Of a DNA stretch of 64,000 nt, positions 27,934-39,581 are shown piece after piece. The DNA is from Mycobacterium sp. HUMS_12744610 (GTDB taxonomy: Bacteria; Actinomycetota; Actinomycetes; Mycobacteriales; Mycobacteriaceae). Location: assembly GCF_041206865.1 (NCBI RefSeq), contig NZ_JBGEDP010000001.1:2790001-2854000 (forward strand), read 5' to 3'. Within the stretch, counting starts at the first letter, position 1. Each line of letters starts with the position of its first letter. Under the pieces are notes generated by a model, which was not told the origin of the DNA, did no database searches, and saw only the letters and a program-made list of their open reading frames with translations. Both the position numbers and the translations under genes were made by a program.

Positions 27934-29408
27934 CACCGAATTGGCTACACCACAGGCTGCCGGGTGACGAGATCGCCGGTAAAGCAGAGGAATTGGTAGA
28001 CCAGGGATTTCGCCTTGGGCTGGTGGCCGCCCACGACGACGGCGAGCGGTTGCGGGTGGTGTACCTGTTCCTCGCGGGCCACCCGGACCGCCGTGTCGAG
28101 CTCGAAACCCTTTTGACGGCAGCCGATCCGGCGCTGCCCTCGCTGGCGTACCTGTCCTTCCCCGCGAGCCGCTTCGAGCGGGAAATGGCGGACCTCTACG
28201 GGATTCGGCCGGTCGGGCACCCCCATCTGCGGCGGCTGGTGCGCCACGCGCACTGGCCGCAGGACTGGCATCCGATGCGGGCCGACGCAGGGCTCCCACC
28301 GCAGTTCGCGGCCACCGGAGGGTTCCCGTTCGTCACCGTGCAAGGAACCGGGGTGTATGAAATCCCGGTCGGGCCGGTACATGCGGGGCTGATCGAGCCC
28401 GGCCATTTCAGGTTCTCCGTCGTCGGCGAGACCGTGTTACGGCTCAAGGCGCGGTTGTGGTTCGTGCATCGTGGGCTGGAGAAGCTCTTTGAGGGACGTC
28501 CCGCCACCGCGGCGGTCGATCTCGCCGAACGAATCAGCGGCGACACCTCGGCCGCACACGCGCTGGCCCACAGCCTGGCGATCGAGGACGCGCTCGGCAT
28601 CGAAATGCCCGAGGAAGCGCAGCGACTGCGTGCTCTGCTCGTCGAGCTCGAACGGCTCTACAACCACGCCGCCGATCTGGGCGCAATGGCCAATGACGTC
28701 GGCTATGGCATCGCCAACGCCCATGCCCAACGCATCCGCGAACAACTGTTGCGCCTCAACGCCGTGGTGACCGGGCACCGGCTGCTGCGTGGCGCCATCT
28801 ACCCGGGCGGCGTCACCGTGAATCGGCTGCCCACGGCCGCCCAATTGCACTCCATCGCCACCGACATCGCCGAAATCGCCGAACTGACCCTGGCCAACAC
28901 CGTGGTCTATGACCGCTTCGCCGGCACCTCGGTGCTGGACCGCGATGACGCCCGGGCGATGGGCTGCCTCGGATATGTGGCCCGGGCCAGCGGTGTGCGC
29001 ACCGACGCCCGCACCGAGCATCCCTTCACCGCTTTACCCATCACCGAGAGCGGCGCCGGCGCGGGCGACGTGCTGGCCCGCTATACGCTGCGACGCGACG
29101 AGTTCGCCGCGTCGGCCACATTAGCCGCTTACCTGGTCGAATCACACACCGGCCCAAACAAATACGTCGTCCCCGCCCCGTCGACACGCGGACCACGCAG
29201 TGGTATCGGCATCGTAGAAGGATGGCGCGGCACCATCGTGCACCGTGTCGAAATTAGCGCCGACGCGCGCATCACCCGCAGCAAGGTCGTCGATCCGTCC
29301 TGGTTCAACTGGCCCGCGGTGCCGGTGGCGATGGCCGACACGATCGTCCCGGACTTTCCGTTGACCAACAAGAGCTTCAACTTGTCCTACGCGGGCAACG
29401 ACCTGTGA
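27930..29408 (+). CDS. hycE: HycE-like large subunit (NuoC-NuoD fusion) without NiFe cysteines
   Basis: 492 residues, GTG 27930 overlapping the hycQ stop. Residues 1-120 are NuoC-like (FPASRFEREMADLYGI) and about 130-492 are NuoD/hydrogenase-large-subunit-like (GPVHAGLIEPGHFRFSVVGE; WFVHRGLEKLFEGR). In a NiFe hydrogenase the first CxxC lies in RxCGxC; here residues 200-207 read ERISGDTS. The C-terminal DPCxxC is replaced by a segment ending NLSYAGNDL. Only one cysteine, in AMGCLGY, remains in the whole protein. It therefore cannot hold a NiFe centre and belongs to the Ehr-type complexes. Equivalent to Rv0087. Confidence 0.9.
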   Translation: MTPNWLHHRLPGDEIAGKAEELVDQGFRLGLVAAHDDGERLRVVYLFLAGHPDRRVELETLLTAADPALPSLAYLSFPASRFEREMADLYGIRPVGHPHLRRLVRHAHWPQDWHPMRADAGLPPQFAATGGFPFVTVQGTGVYEIPVGPVHAGLIEPGHFRFSVVGETVLRLKARLWFVHRGLEKLFEGRPATAAVDLAERISGDTSAAHALAHSLAIEDALGIEMPEEAQRLRALLVELERLYNHAADLGAMANDVGYGIANAHAQRIREQLLRLNAVVTGHRLLRGAIYPGGVTVNRLPTAAQLHSIATDIAEIAELTLANTVVYDRFAGTSVLDRDDARAMGCLGYVARASGVRTDARTEHPFTALPITESGAGAGDVLARYTLRRDEFAASATLAAYLVESHTGPNKYVVPAPSTRGPRSGIGIVEGWRGTIVHRVEISADARITRSKVVDPSWFNWPAVPVAMADTIVPDFPLTNKSFNLSYAGNDL

Positions 29409-29448
29409 CGCAGTCGCTCGGCTGGACCGTATCTTCTGTCTCAACGAA

Positions 29449-29464
29449 TTGCTAACATTGGCAA
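29449..29464 (+). promoter_or_regulatory. Candidate operator upstream of the second ArsR gene
   Basis: TTGCTAACATTGGCAA is a 16-base imperfect palindrome (12 of 16 positions symmetric, the others purine/pyrimidine conserved). It lies 37 bases upstream of the ArsR start at 29501. A related half, TTGCCAAC, occurs at 29909-29916 before the next gene. Autoregulation by ArsR is inferred. Confidence 0.5.
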
Positions 29465-29500
29465 CTAGTCATAGTGCAGGCCGCTTTCACGGGAGGCGTC

Positions 29501-29863
29501 ATGGCAGACTCGCGTCAGCCGCTTTACCGGATGAAAGCGGAATTCTTCAAAACGCTGGGTCATCCCGCCCGCATCCGGGTGTTGGAACTGCTCAGCGAAG
29601 GCGAGCTCACGGTCTCGCAGATGCTGCCCGAAGTGGGTATCGAACCCGCCAACCTATCTCAGCAGCTGTCCATCCTGCGACGGGCCGGACTGGTCGTCGC
29701 GCACCGTCAGGGGCTCACGGTGACCTATGCGCTCACCACATCACAGGTCGCAGACCTGCTCTCTGTGGCCCGGGCCATCCTCACCGGAGTGGTAGCCGGC
29801 CAGGCCGAAGTGCTCGACGAGGCACACGGGCCGCCGTCGCTGGCTGCCGGATCGGCGCGCTGA
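29501..29863 (+). CDS. Second ArsR-family regulator, paralogue of 22048-22383
   Basis: 120 residues from ATG 29501, which has GGGAGG 4 bases upstream; the longer GTG start at 29474 is not needed. It is a close paralogue of the first ArsR: AEFFKTLGHPARIRVLELL, PANLSQQLSILRRAGLV and HRQGLTVTYAL. It also has no cysteine. It lies between the hydrogenase-like operon and the malic-like/PEPCK pair, and probably controls the latter through the TTGCYAAC motifs at 29449 and 29909. Confidence 0.88.
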   Translation: MADSRQPLYRMKAEFFKTLGHPARIRVLELLSEGELTVSQMLPEVGIEPANLSQQLSILRRAGLVVAHRQGLTVTYALTTSQVADLLSVARAILTGVVAGQAEVLDEAHGPPSLAAGSAR

Positions 29864-29908
29864 CGCGACCGCTTCGAAGCCGGTACGTCGCAGGGCCGTC
29901 ACTACTAC

Positions 29909-29925
29909 TTGCCAACTTTCTAAAG
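29909..29925 (+). promoter_or_regulatory. Second TTGCYAAC motif, before the malic-enzyme-like gene
   Basis: TTGCCAACTTTCTAAAG matches the left arm of the palindrome at 29449 (TTGCTAAC) at 7 of 8 bases. It sits in a locally AT-rich stretch 31 bases before the start at 29956, where an operator over a promoter would be expected. The shared motif suggests one ArsR controls both transcripts. Confidence 0.4.
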
Positions 29926-29955
29926 TATCGATATTGAAAAGATCTGGTTATCGGA

Positions 29956-30855
29956 ATGTCGAAGAGGACGAAAAACGCTGCGGCCGAACACATGCGCTTC
30001 GGTGGCATTGAGAACGTCACAGCTGTCGGCATCACGACCGTCGGCGTGGCCGCCGTGAGAACACCGTCTACCCGGGCCCGAGATCGCGCGGTCTGGGTGG
30101 CGATGGAGAACTACGCGGCGCTGATCACCGAGGCCATCCCGAGGCGGGCGGTACCGTTGCCGCTAACCCAGAATGACCCGGCCGCCGTCGCGGCCCGGCT
30201 CACGCAGCTGCCGTCGCGGGTCGCGGCGGTGTTTCTGATCGGTCTAGACCCCTCGGCTACCGCGCAGGTACAACGGGCCGTGTACACCCGCGGTGGGCCA
30301 ACGGTGATCGGCGAACTCGACGTCGTTACCGCAACCCTCGGTGCGGCCGCGATGTCAGCGCTCCGCGGGCGCAACATCGCCCCACGCCGCGCGCGCATCG
30401 TGGTCACCGGCGCAGGGACCGTGCCGCGCCTTGGGCCGTTGCTGATCGCGTTGGGCGCCGGGTCGATGACCACCTGGCGCAGCTACGACACCCCGGACCA
30501 GCGGCTGCACGACGTCATGGCCCGCAGCGATCTGCTCCTGGACCTCGCCGACGCAGCGCCCGATAACGTCGCTCCCGGGCGCAGGCTGAGGCTGCCCGGC
30601 GACCTGTATGACTACGCGGCCCTTGTGCTACCGGGCCTGCTGCGTGGCCTTGGCCGACACCGACGGGTACCGCTCACCGTCGAAGTGCTCGCTGCCTGTG
30701 CGCGTGCACTTGCCCTCGTCACGCCCGCTGATGCAATGCTGCCCGGTCTTGACGAGCGGCTGCTGATCCCCGCGATCGGCAGGCATGTCGATCGCGTGCT
30801 GTGTGAGAATCCGCCATCGGTTGCCCGCTCGGCACCAGTTTTCCCCATCCCATGA
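29956..30855 (+). CDS. Degenerate malic-enzyme-like protein
   Basis: 299 residues. The centre resembles the malic-enzyme NAD domain ([18 protein letters not shown], then [19 protein letters not shown]). The C-terminus resembles its end ([34 protein letters not shown]). The GxGDLG substrate motif and the DDxQGTA metal motif of true malic enzymes are not present: the latter region reads [10 protein letters not shown]. It is also much shorter than the usual 380-560 residues. It may be a non-catalytic binding protein for malate, pyruvate or NAD(P), but this is inference. It overlaps the upstream in-frame extension of the PEPCK gene by 4 bases. Confidence 0.6.
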   Translation: MSKRTKNAAAEHMRFGGIENVTAVGITTVGVAAVRTPSTRARDRAVWVAMENYAALITEAIPRRAVPLPLTQNDPAAVAARLTQLPSRVAAVFLIGLDPSATAQVQRAVYTRGGPTVIGELDVVTATLGAAAMSALRGRNIAPRRARIVVTGAGTVPRLGPLLIALGAGSMTTWRSYDTPDQRLHDVMARSDLLLDLADAAPDNVAPGRRLRLPGDLYDYAALVLPGLLRGLGRHRRVPLTVEVLAACARALALVTPADAMLPGLDERLLIPAIGRHVDRVLCENPPSVARSAPVFPIP

Positions 30856-30878
30856 CCGTGATCAGAAAGGTCACTGCT

Positions 30879-34534
<3,656 letters not shown>

Positions 34535-34542
34535 CTCCTCGG

Positions 34543-34569
34543 CGGGACGCCCGCGAAAACGTGCGTCCC
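34543..34569 (+). terminator. Stem-loop after the sulfatase gene
   Basis: GGGACGC at 34543-34549 pairs perfectly with GCGTCCC at 34563-34569 around a 13-base loop. There is no U-tract, as is common in mycobacteria. It lies between the sulfatase stop and the next start at 34585 and could terminate or attenuate transcription. Confidence 0.35.
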
Positions 34570-34584
34570 CTTATGCTGAGCGCG

Positions 34585-35820
34585 ATGGTGGAGACAACGA
34601 CGTGCGCGATCGTTGGCGGCGGCCCGGCTGGCATGGTCCTCGGGCTGCTGCTGGCGCGCGCGGGTGTCGAAGTCACCCTGCTGGAGAAACACGGCGACTT
34701 CCTGCGCGATTTCCGCGGCGACACCGTGCATCCCACGACGATCCAGTTGCTCGACGAGCTGGGCCTGGGGGAGCGGTTCGCGGCGCTGCATTACAGCGAG
34801 GTCAGGACGGGACAACTCGACACGGACGGGCGCTCGGTGACCTACATCGATTTCGAGCGTCTGCGTCTCCGGCATCCCTACATCGCGATGGTGCCGCAGT
34901 GGGATCTGCTCAACCTGCTCGCCGAGGCCGCGCGCGCCGAGCCCAGTTTCACGCTCCGGATGCGCACCGAGGCCACCGGGCTGCTGCGGGAGGGCGGCCG
35001 GGTTACCGGCGTGCGCTACACGGGACCGGAGGGTCCCGGCGAACTCAGGGCCGAACTCACCGTCGCCTGCGACGGCCGCTGGTCGGTCGTGCGCCAGGCG
35101 GCGGGGCTGCGGGCCCGCGAGTACCCGGTGGGCTTCGACGTGTGGTGGTTTCGGCTGCCCCGCGCAGGAGCCTCCGACTTCTCCTTCCTGCCGCGCACCG
35201 CCCCGGGCAGGGCCCTCGCCGTGATCCCGCGCGAGGGCTACTTCCAGATCGCGTACATCGGACCGAAGGGCACCGACGCTCAGCTGCGCGCGCGGGGCAT
35301 CGAGGCGTTCCGCCGCGACGTCGCGGCGCTGCTGCCCGACATGCCCGACTCGGTGGCGGCGCTGAAATCCATGGACGACGTCAAGCACCTCGACGTGCGG
35401 GTGAACCGGCTGCGCCGCTGGCACACCGACGGGCTGCTATGCATCGGCGACGCCGCGCACGCGATGTCACCGCTGGGCGGGGTCGGCATCAATTTGGCCG
35501 TCCAGGATGCCGTGGCGGCCGCGACCCTGCTGGCCGGGCCCCTGCGGCGGCACCGCGTCACCGACCGCGACCTGGCGGCCGTCCGGCGCCGCCGCGCCTT
35601 GCCGGCCGCGGTGACCCAGGCGGTCCAACGGGTGTTGGCGCGGGCGTTGCTGGGGCCGCTCCTGCGCGGCGCCGACCCCACACCTCCGGGGGCGCTGTTG
35701 ACGCTCGTGGAGCGGCTGCCCTGGCTCTCGGCGGTGCCCGCGTACTTCGTCGGGGTGGGGGTCCGGCCGGAGCACGCGCCAGCGTTCGCCCGTCGCGACT
35801 CCGACGGCGACGATGGCTGA
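34585..35820 (+). CDS. FAD-dependent monooxygenase-like oxidoreductase
   Basis: 411 residues. FAD site 1 is CAIVGGGPAGMVLGLLLARAG split at its middle (GGGPAG at about residues 10-15), with the DG motif in VACDGRWSVVR and the second FAD motif LLCIGDAAHAMSPLGGVGIN (20 residues). It belongs to the PHBH-type aromatic hydroxylase family. ATG 34585 is chosen; ATG 34573 is in frame. The stop overlaps the following start by 8 bases. Substrate unknown. Confidence 0.87.
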   Translation: MVETTTCAIVGGGPAGMVLGLLLARAGVEVTLLEKHGDFLRDFRGDTVHPTTIQLLDELGLGERFAALHYSEVRTGQLDTDGRSVTYIDFERLRLRHPYIAMVPQWDLLNLLAEAARAEPSFTLRMRTEATGLLREGGRVTGVRYTGPEGPGELRAELTVACDGRWSVVRQAAGLRAREYPVGFDVWWFRLPRAGASDFSFLPRTAPGRALAVIPREGYFQIAYIGPKGTDAQLRARGIEAFRRDVAALLPDMPDSVAALKSMDDVKHLDVRVNRLRRWHTDGLLCIGDAAHAMSPLGGVGINLAVQDAVAAATLLAGPLRRHRVTDRDLAAVRRRRALPAAVTQAVQRVLARALLGPLLRGADPTPPGALLTLVERLPWLSAVPAYFVGVGVRPEHAPAFARRDSDGDDG

Positions 35821-36811
35821 GGGTCGGGCACCGCTGCGCATCGGCGTCCTCGGGGCCGCCCGCATCACGCCGCTGGCGCTGGTCAAGCCGGCCCAGGCCA
35901 ACCCCGAGGTGGTGGTTGCCGCCGTCGCCGCACGCGACGTCACCCGCGCCCGGGCGTTCGCCGCCAAGCACGGCATCGCCCGGGTACACGAGGACTACGA
36001 GGCGCTGGTCGCCGACCCGGACCTCGACGCGGTGTACAACCCGTTGCCCAACGGCTTGCACGGCCGCTGGACGCGCGCCGCGCTCGCGGCGGGCAAGCAC
36101 GTGCTGTGCGAGAAGCCGTTCACGGCCAACACCGCCGAGGCGCACGAGATCGCCGGAATCGCTGCCGATTCCGGTCGAGTGGTGATGGAGGCGTTCCACT
36201 ACCGCTATCACCCCCTCACGTTGCGGGCCGAGCAGATCATCGCCTCGGGGGAGTTGGGCAGGATCGAGCGAGTCGAGGCCGCGATGTGCTTTCCCCTGCC
36301 GAGGTTCTCCGACATCCGCTACGACTACTCGCTGGCCGGGGGCGCGTTGATGGACGCCGGGTGTTACGCGGTCCACATGGCCCGCACGCTCGGCGGTTCG
36401 GCCCCGGAAGTCGTTTCCGCACGGGCGAAATTACGGGATCCCCGGGTGGACCGCGCGATGACGGCCGAGTTGCGGTTCGCCGCCGGGCACACCGGCCGGA
36501 TCGTCTGCTCGATGTGGTCCTCGCACCTGTTGCGGATCAGCGCGCGCGTGGTGGGCGAACGCGGGGAGTTGCGGCTGCTCAACCCGGTCTTGCCCAGCCT
36601 GGTGAACCGCCTTTCGGTCCGCTCGCCCAATGGGAAACGGGCGGAACGCTTTCCGCGCCGCGCCTCCTACGCGTACCAGCTCGACGCTTTCGCCGCCGCG
36701 GTGCTGCGCGGCGAACCGGTGCTGACCACCCCGGAAGACGCCGTGCGGAACATGACCGTCATCGACGCGATCTACCGGGCGGCGGGCCTGCCGCTGCGGC
36801 AGCCGAGCTGA
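35813..36811 (+). CDS. Gfo/Idh/MocA-family oxidoreductase
   Basis: 332 residues. N-terminal Rossmann motif GVLGAARITPLALVKPA, the catalytic EKPF motif in VLCEKPFTANTAEA, and the C-terminal domain landmark GGALMDAGCYAVHMAR. It should be an NAD(P)-dependent sugar- or cyclitol-type dehydrogenase. The start ATG 35813 lies inside the end of the flavin gene. With the sulfatase, this suggests a pathway for a sulfated or hydroxylated cyclic compound; that is inference. Confidence 0.88.
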   Translation: MAEGRAPLRIGVLGAARITPLALVKPAQANPEVVVAAVAARDVTRARAFAAKHGIARVHEDYEALVADPDLDAVYNPLPNGLHGRWTRAALAAGKHVLCEKPFTANTAEAHEIAGIAADSGRVVMEAFHYRYHPLTLRAEQIIASGELGRIERVEAAMCFPLPRFSDIRYDYSLAGGALMDAGCYAVHMARTLGGSAPEVVSARAKLRDPRVDRAMTAELRFAAGHTGRIVCSMWSSHLLRISARVVGERGELRLLNPVLPSLVNRLSVRSPNGKRAERFPRRASYAYQLDAFAAAVLRGEPVLTTPEDAVRNMTVIDAIYRAAGLPLRQPS

Positions 36812-36814
36812 GCG

Positions 36815-37184
36815 CTAACCCCTTCGCCGCGTTGCCGCCTCGGCCAGCAGGCGGCGTGCCGCCTCGACGCAGGGGGCGAGCCGTTCGGCCGGGCCGACGC
36901 TGGCCAGCGCCAGCGATCGCTGGGGCACCTCGAGTTCGATCACGACGTCGGCGGGAAGCGCGGACACGATGTCGCACCACGGAAGTTCACCCTCCCCGGG
37001 CATCATCCACTCGAACATGGCTTCCTCCATGTAGTTGTCGATGCGCGGACGCAGCGGGGTGTTCGCAGAGCTGGGCGTACCCGATATGCGCGGGATCGAC
37101 GGCCGCGAGGTCCGCGGCGAGGTCGACGAACTCCACCGGCGGAAGTCCGAAGCCATTGAGAAAGCCGACAGCGACCTGGTCCAT
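36815..37184 (-). pseudogene. Sugar phosphate isomerase/epimerase remnant with internal deletion and frameshift
   Basis: From ATG 37184 (minus) one frame reads MDQVAVGFLNGFGLPPVEFV and DLAADLA, the start of a xylose-isomerase-like TIM barrel. It then jumps to DPAHIGYAQLC, which belongs near the C-terminus. A frame change near 37060 then gives TPLRPRIDNYMEEAMFEWM and a long helical tail to the stop at 36815. About half of the usual 270-residue protein is missing. It converges on the Gfo/Idh gene, a partner that isomerases of this family often have. Confidence 0.65.
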
Positions 37185-37199
37185 AGTCGCTCCGGGAAT

Positions 37200-37400
37200 G
37201 GCCCTACAGGCTTCCCGGGCTTCGGCGCGGGCACGGCGGGCGCCGCTCCCGGCCCGGGGATGCCAGGTCCCGGTCCGCACATTGTCGGCGGTTTCGGTCA
37301 TGGCCATCTGCTGCCGCCCGGGCAGATCAAGAGAGTTTGTCCCTGGCAGGCGCCGCCGGGATATTGGGTCGGCGGTCCGCACGGGGTGCCCTGCACCTGA
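37200..37400 (+). pseudogene. Possible C-terminal remnant of a small secreted protein
   Basis: The plus-strand frame ending at 37400 reads GFPGFGAGTAGAAPGPGMPG followed by LLPPGQIKRVCPWQAPPGYW and VGGPHGVPCT. The Gly/Pro-rich stretch and the two-cysteine tail look like the end of an exported mycobacterial protein. No signal peptide or start is seen upstream, where the frame is antisense to the isomerase remnant. It may be a truncated gene or chance; function unknown. Confidence 0.35.
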
Positions 37401-37421
37401 GGGAAACTTCTTTACTGACAC

Positions 37422-37439
37422 TACGAATATAGAGTATTC
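37422..37439 (+). promoter_or_regulatory. Candidate TetR operator/promoter box 1
   Basis: GAATATAGAGTATTC (37425-37439) has perfect 5-base arms. The 15-mer starting at 37422, TACGAATATAGAGTA, recurs with two mismatches at 38213-38227 upstream of the P450 gene. The box is 28 bases before the TetR start. TAGAGT could also serve as a -10 element, so operator and promoter may overlap. Confidence 0.5.
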
Positions 37440-37466
37440 TCCGGGTCCACGATCATTGGACTCGGT

Positions 37467-38152
37467 ATGGATAAACGACGAAAACCCAACCCGGCGGAGC
37501 GCCGCCGCGATTTGTGCGATGCGGCGATTCAGCTGTTGGCCGACGATGGGGCCAAGGGTTTGAGCCACCTGAAGGTGGACCGCAGGGCGGGCGTAGCGGA
37601 CGGCACGACCTCGTTCTACTTCCGCACCCGGTCCGCGCTGCTACGCGCGGTGGCCGAGCGGCTCGCCGAACTCGACCTGGCCGAGCTGCAGGCGGTCGCG
37701 GACAGTTCCGGCCCGCACGGCACCAATCCGGTGCCCTCGCGATTGTCGCAGGTCGTCATCCAAGCGGGCAGTGAGCCACAGCTGTCGCGCACGAAGGCCA
37801 GGTATGAGTTGACGATGCAGGCCGCCCGCGACCCGGCGCTGGCCGCGATCCTGCAGCAGGCCACGGACGGGTTCACCAAGCTGCACCGGGAAATCCTTGT
37901 CCAGCTCATGCCGCGCGGCGCCGAACTGGAAACCGCCGTGGTCGAGGACCTGAGCAATGTCACGCTGACCTTCATCAACGGGCTGCTGCGCGGGCCGCCC
38001 ACGGCGACCGGATCATCGACACTCCCGAGCAGCTCGACGGGATTCTGTCCGCCATCGCGGCGGGAATTCTGAAGAGTCCGGACAAGGGTCGGCTGACCCG
38101 GGCCGACAACCTACGCCCGGCACCGCGGCGCCGGGCGACCCGATCGGGGTGA
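37467..38152 (+). CDS. TetR-family regulator (C-terminal frameshift)
   Basis: ATG 37467. N-terminal helix-turn-helix RRDLCDAAIQLLADDGAKGL and the following VDRRAGVADGTTSFYFRTRS are typical of TetR. In frame the protein ends at 38072 after an abrupt change to low-complexity residues following FINGLLRG. If one G is restored in the GGG at 37992-37994 the frame continues AAHGDRIIDTPEQLDGILSA and ends at 38152, giving 228 residues and a normal ligand-domain end. It probably controls itself and the P450 operon 220 bases downstream through the shared box at 37422 and 38213. Confidence 0.8.
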
Positions 38153-38207
38153 GCGGGAGGCGGACACACGGTGCCCTCCGGGTCTTGCCAGACGTTTCCC
38201 CGTATGG

Positions 38208-38228
38208 TTCTCTACGAGAATAGAGTAA
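38208..38228 (+). promoter_or_regulatory. Candidate TetR operator/promoter box 2
   Basis: TACGAGAATAGAGTA (38213-38227) matches the box at 37422 at 13 of 15 positions. It overlaps a small palindrome, TTCTC-TAC-GAGAA at 38208-38220. It lies about 150 bases before the P450 GTG start at 38376, so a leader would follow. Confidence 0.5.
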
Positions 38229-38375
38229 GCCGCCGTTCGTGGCGCATATCGGAGAAACACATTTAAGCGGAGTGTACAAATTGCCCGAACCGGATCCGGC
38301 GCTGGCACACTGGCAGCGCCGGTGCCCGCGCGAACGGCGCCGGTATCCGGAAATCGCAGCCGTAGGAGGGGTTTC

Positions 38376-39581
38376 GTGACGGCGAGCACCGACAGCCATG
38401 TTCGATTCGATCCGTACGATGTCGAACTCATCGCCGACCCGTATCCCATGTTCGCGCGCCTGCGCGACGAGGCGCCCCTTTACTACAACGCCGAATACGA
38501 CTTTTTCGCGGTGAGCCGATTCGCCGATGTCAACAAGGCTCTGGTCGACCACGCCACCTACAGCTCGGCGCGGGGCGCCATCCTGGAATTGATCAAGGCC
38601 AACCTCGACATCCCTTCGGGGATGCTGATTTTCGAAGACCCGCCGATCCACGACGTGCACCGTAAGCTGCTCTCGCGCATGTTCACCCCGCGCAGGATCG
38701 CCGCCCTCGAGCCGATGATCCGCGATCTGTGCGCCGAACTCCTGGACCCGCTGGTGGGGTCGGGCCGGTTCGACTTCGTCACCGACCTGGGCGCGGTGAT
38801 GCCGATGCGGGTGATCAGCTCGCTGCTTGGCATTCCCGAGGACGACCAGGTCTACATCCGCGACCGGGGCAACGCGCAGCTGCGCACCGAGGCCGGCAAG
38901 CCGATGGATGCCGCCCAGCACGGTCTGTCGGTGGGCGAACAGTTCGAGGCCTACATCGATTGGCGCGCCGACCATCCCTCCGACGACATCATGACCGAGC
39001 TGCTCAACGTCGAGTTCGTCGACGCAACCGCAACCACGCGGAAGCTGACGCGCGAAGAGATTCTCGTGTACCTCAACGTCGTGGCCGGGGCCGGCAACGA
39101 GACGACGACCCGGCTCATCGGTTGGTCCGGGAAGGTTCTCGCGGAGAACCCCGAACAGCGTCGCGCGCTGGCCGAGCACCCCGAGCTCGTCCCGCAGGCC
39201 ATCGAGGAATTGCTGCGCTACGAGCCCCCGGCCCCCCACGTGTCACGGTATGTGACCCGCGACGTCACGCTCTACGACCGGACGGTGCCCGAGGGCAGTG
39301 TGATGATGATGCTCATCGGGTCCGCGTGCCGCGACGAGCGCCAATTCGGCCCGGATGCGGGGGAATTCAACATCCACCGCCGGAGCCGCCCGCACCTGAC
39401 CTTCAGCGTGGGCACGCATTTCTGCCTCGGCTCGGCGCTGGCCCGGTTGGAGGGCCGCGTCGCCCTCGAGGAGATCCTGAAACGGTTCCCCGATTGGGAG
39501 GTCGACCTCGGCAATGCCAAGCTGAGCCCGACCTCGACGGTGCGGGGCTGGGAGTGCATGCCGGCCCAGGTACCGAGATGA
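38376..39581 (+). CDS. Cytochrome P450
   Basis: 401 residues from GTG 38376, which follows the ribosome binding site TAGGAGGGG; the longer frame from 38322 adds a basic tail and is rejected. I-helix oxygen-binding motif AGAGNETTTR, ExxR in EELLRYEPP, and haem loop FSVGTHFCLGSALAR with the cysteine ligand. It is a soluble bacterial P450 that needs a ferredoxin, which is not nearby. It heads a six-gene run with beta-oxidation-type enzymes, suggesting it hydroxylates the substrate before CoA-dependent breakdown. Confidence 0.93.
   Translation: MTASTDSHVRFDPYDVELIADPYPMFARLRDEAPLYYNAEYDFFAVSRFADVNKALVDHATYSSARGAILELIKANLDIPSGMLIFEDPPIHDVHRKLLSRMFTPRRIAALEPMIRDLCAELLDPLVGSGRFDFVTDLGAVMPMRVISSLLGIPEDDQVYIRDRGNAQLRTEAGKPMDAAQHGLSVGEQFEAYIDWRADHPSDDIMTELLNVEFVDATATTRKLTREEILVYLNVVAGAGNETTTRLIGWSGKVLAENPEQRRALAEHPELVPQAIEELLRYEPPAPHVSRYVTRDVTLYDRTVPEGSVMMMLIGSACRDERQFGPDAGEFNIHRRSRPHLTFSVGTHFCLGSALARLEGRVALEEILKRFPDWEVDLGNAKLSPTSTVRGWECMPAQVPR

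Noticed and set aside
27930..29408. Annotating hycE as an active NiFe hydrogenase
   Set aside because: The four metal-binding cysteines are absent, and no hydrogenase maturation genes (hyp) occur in the window.
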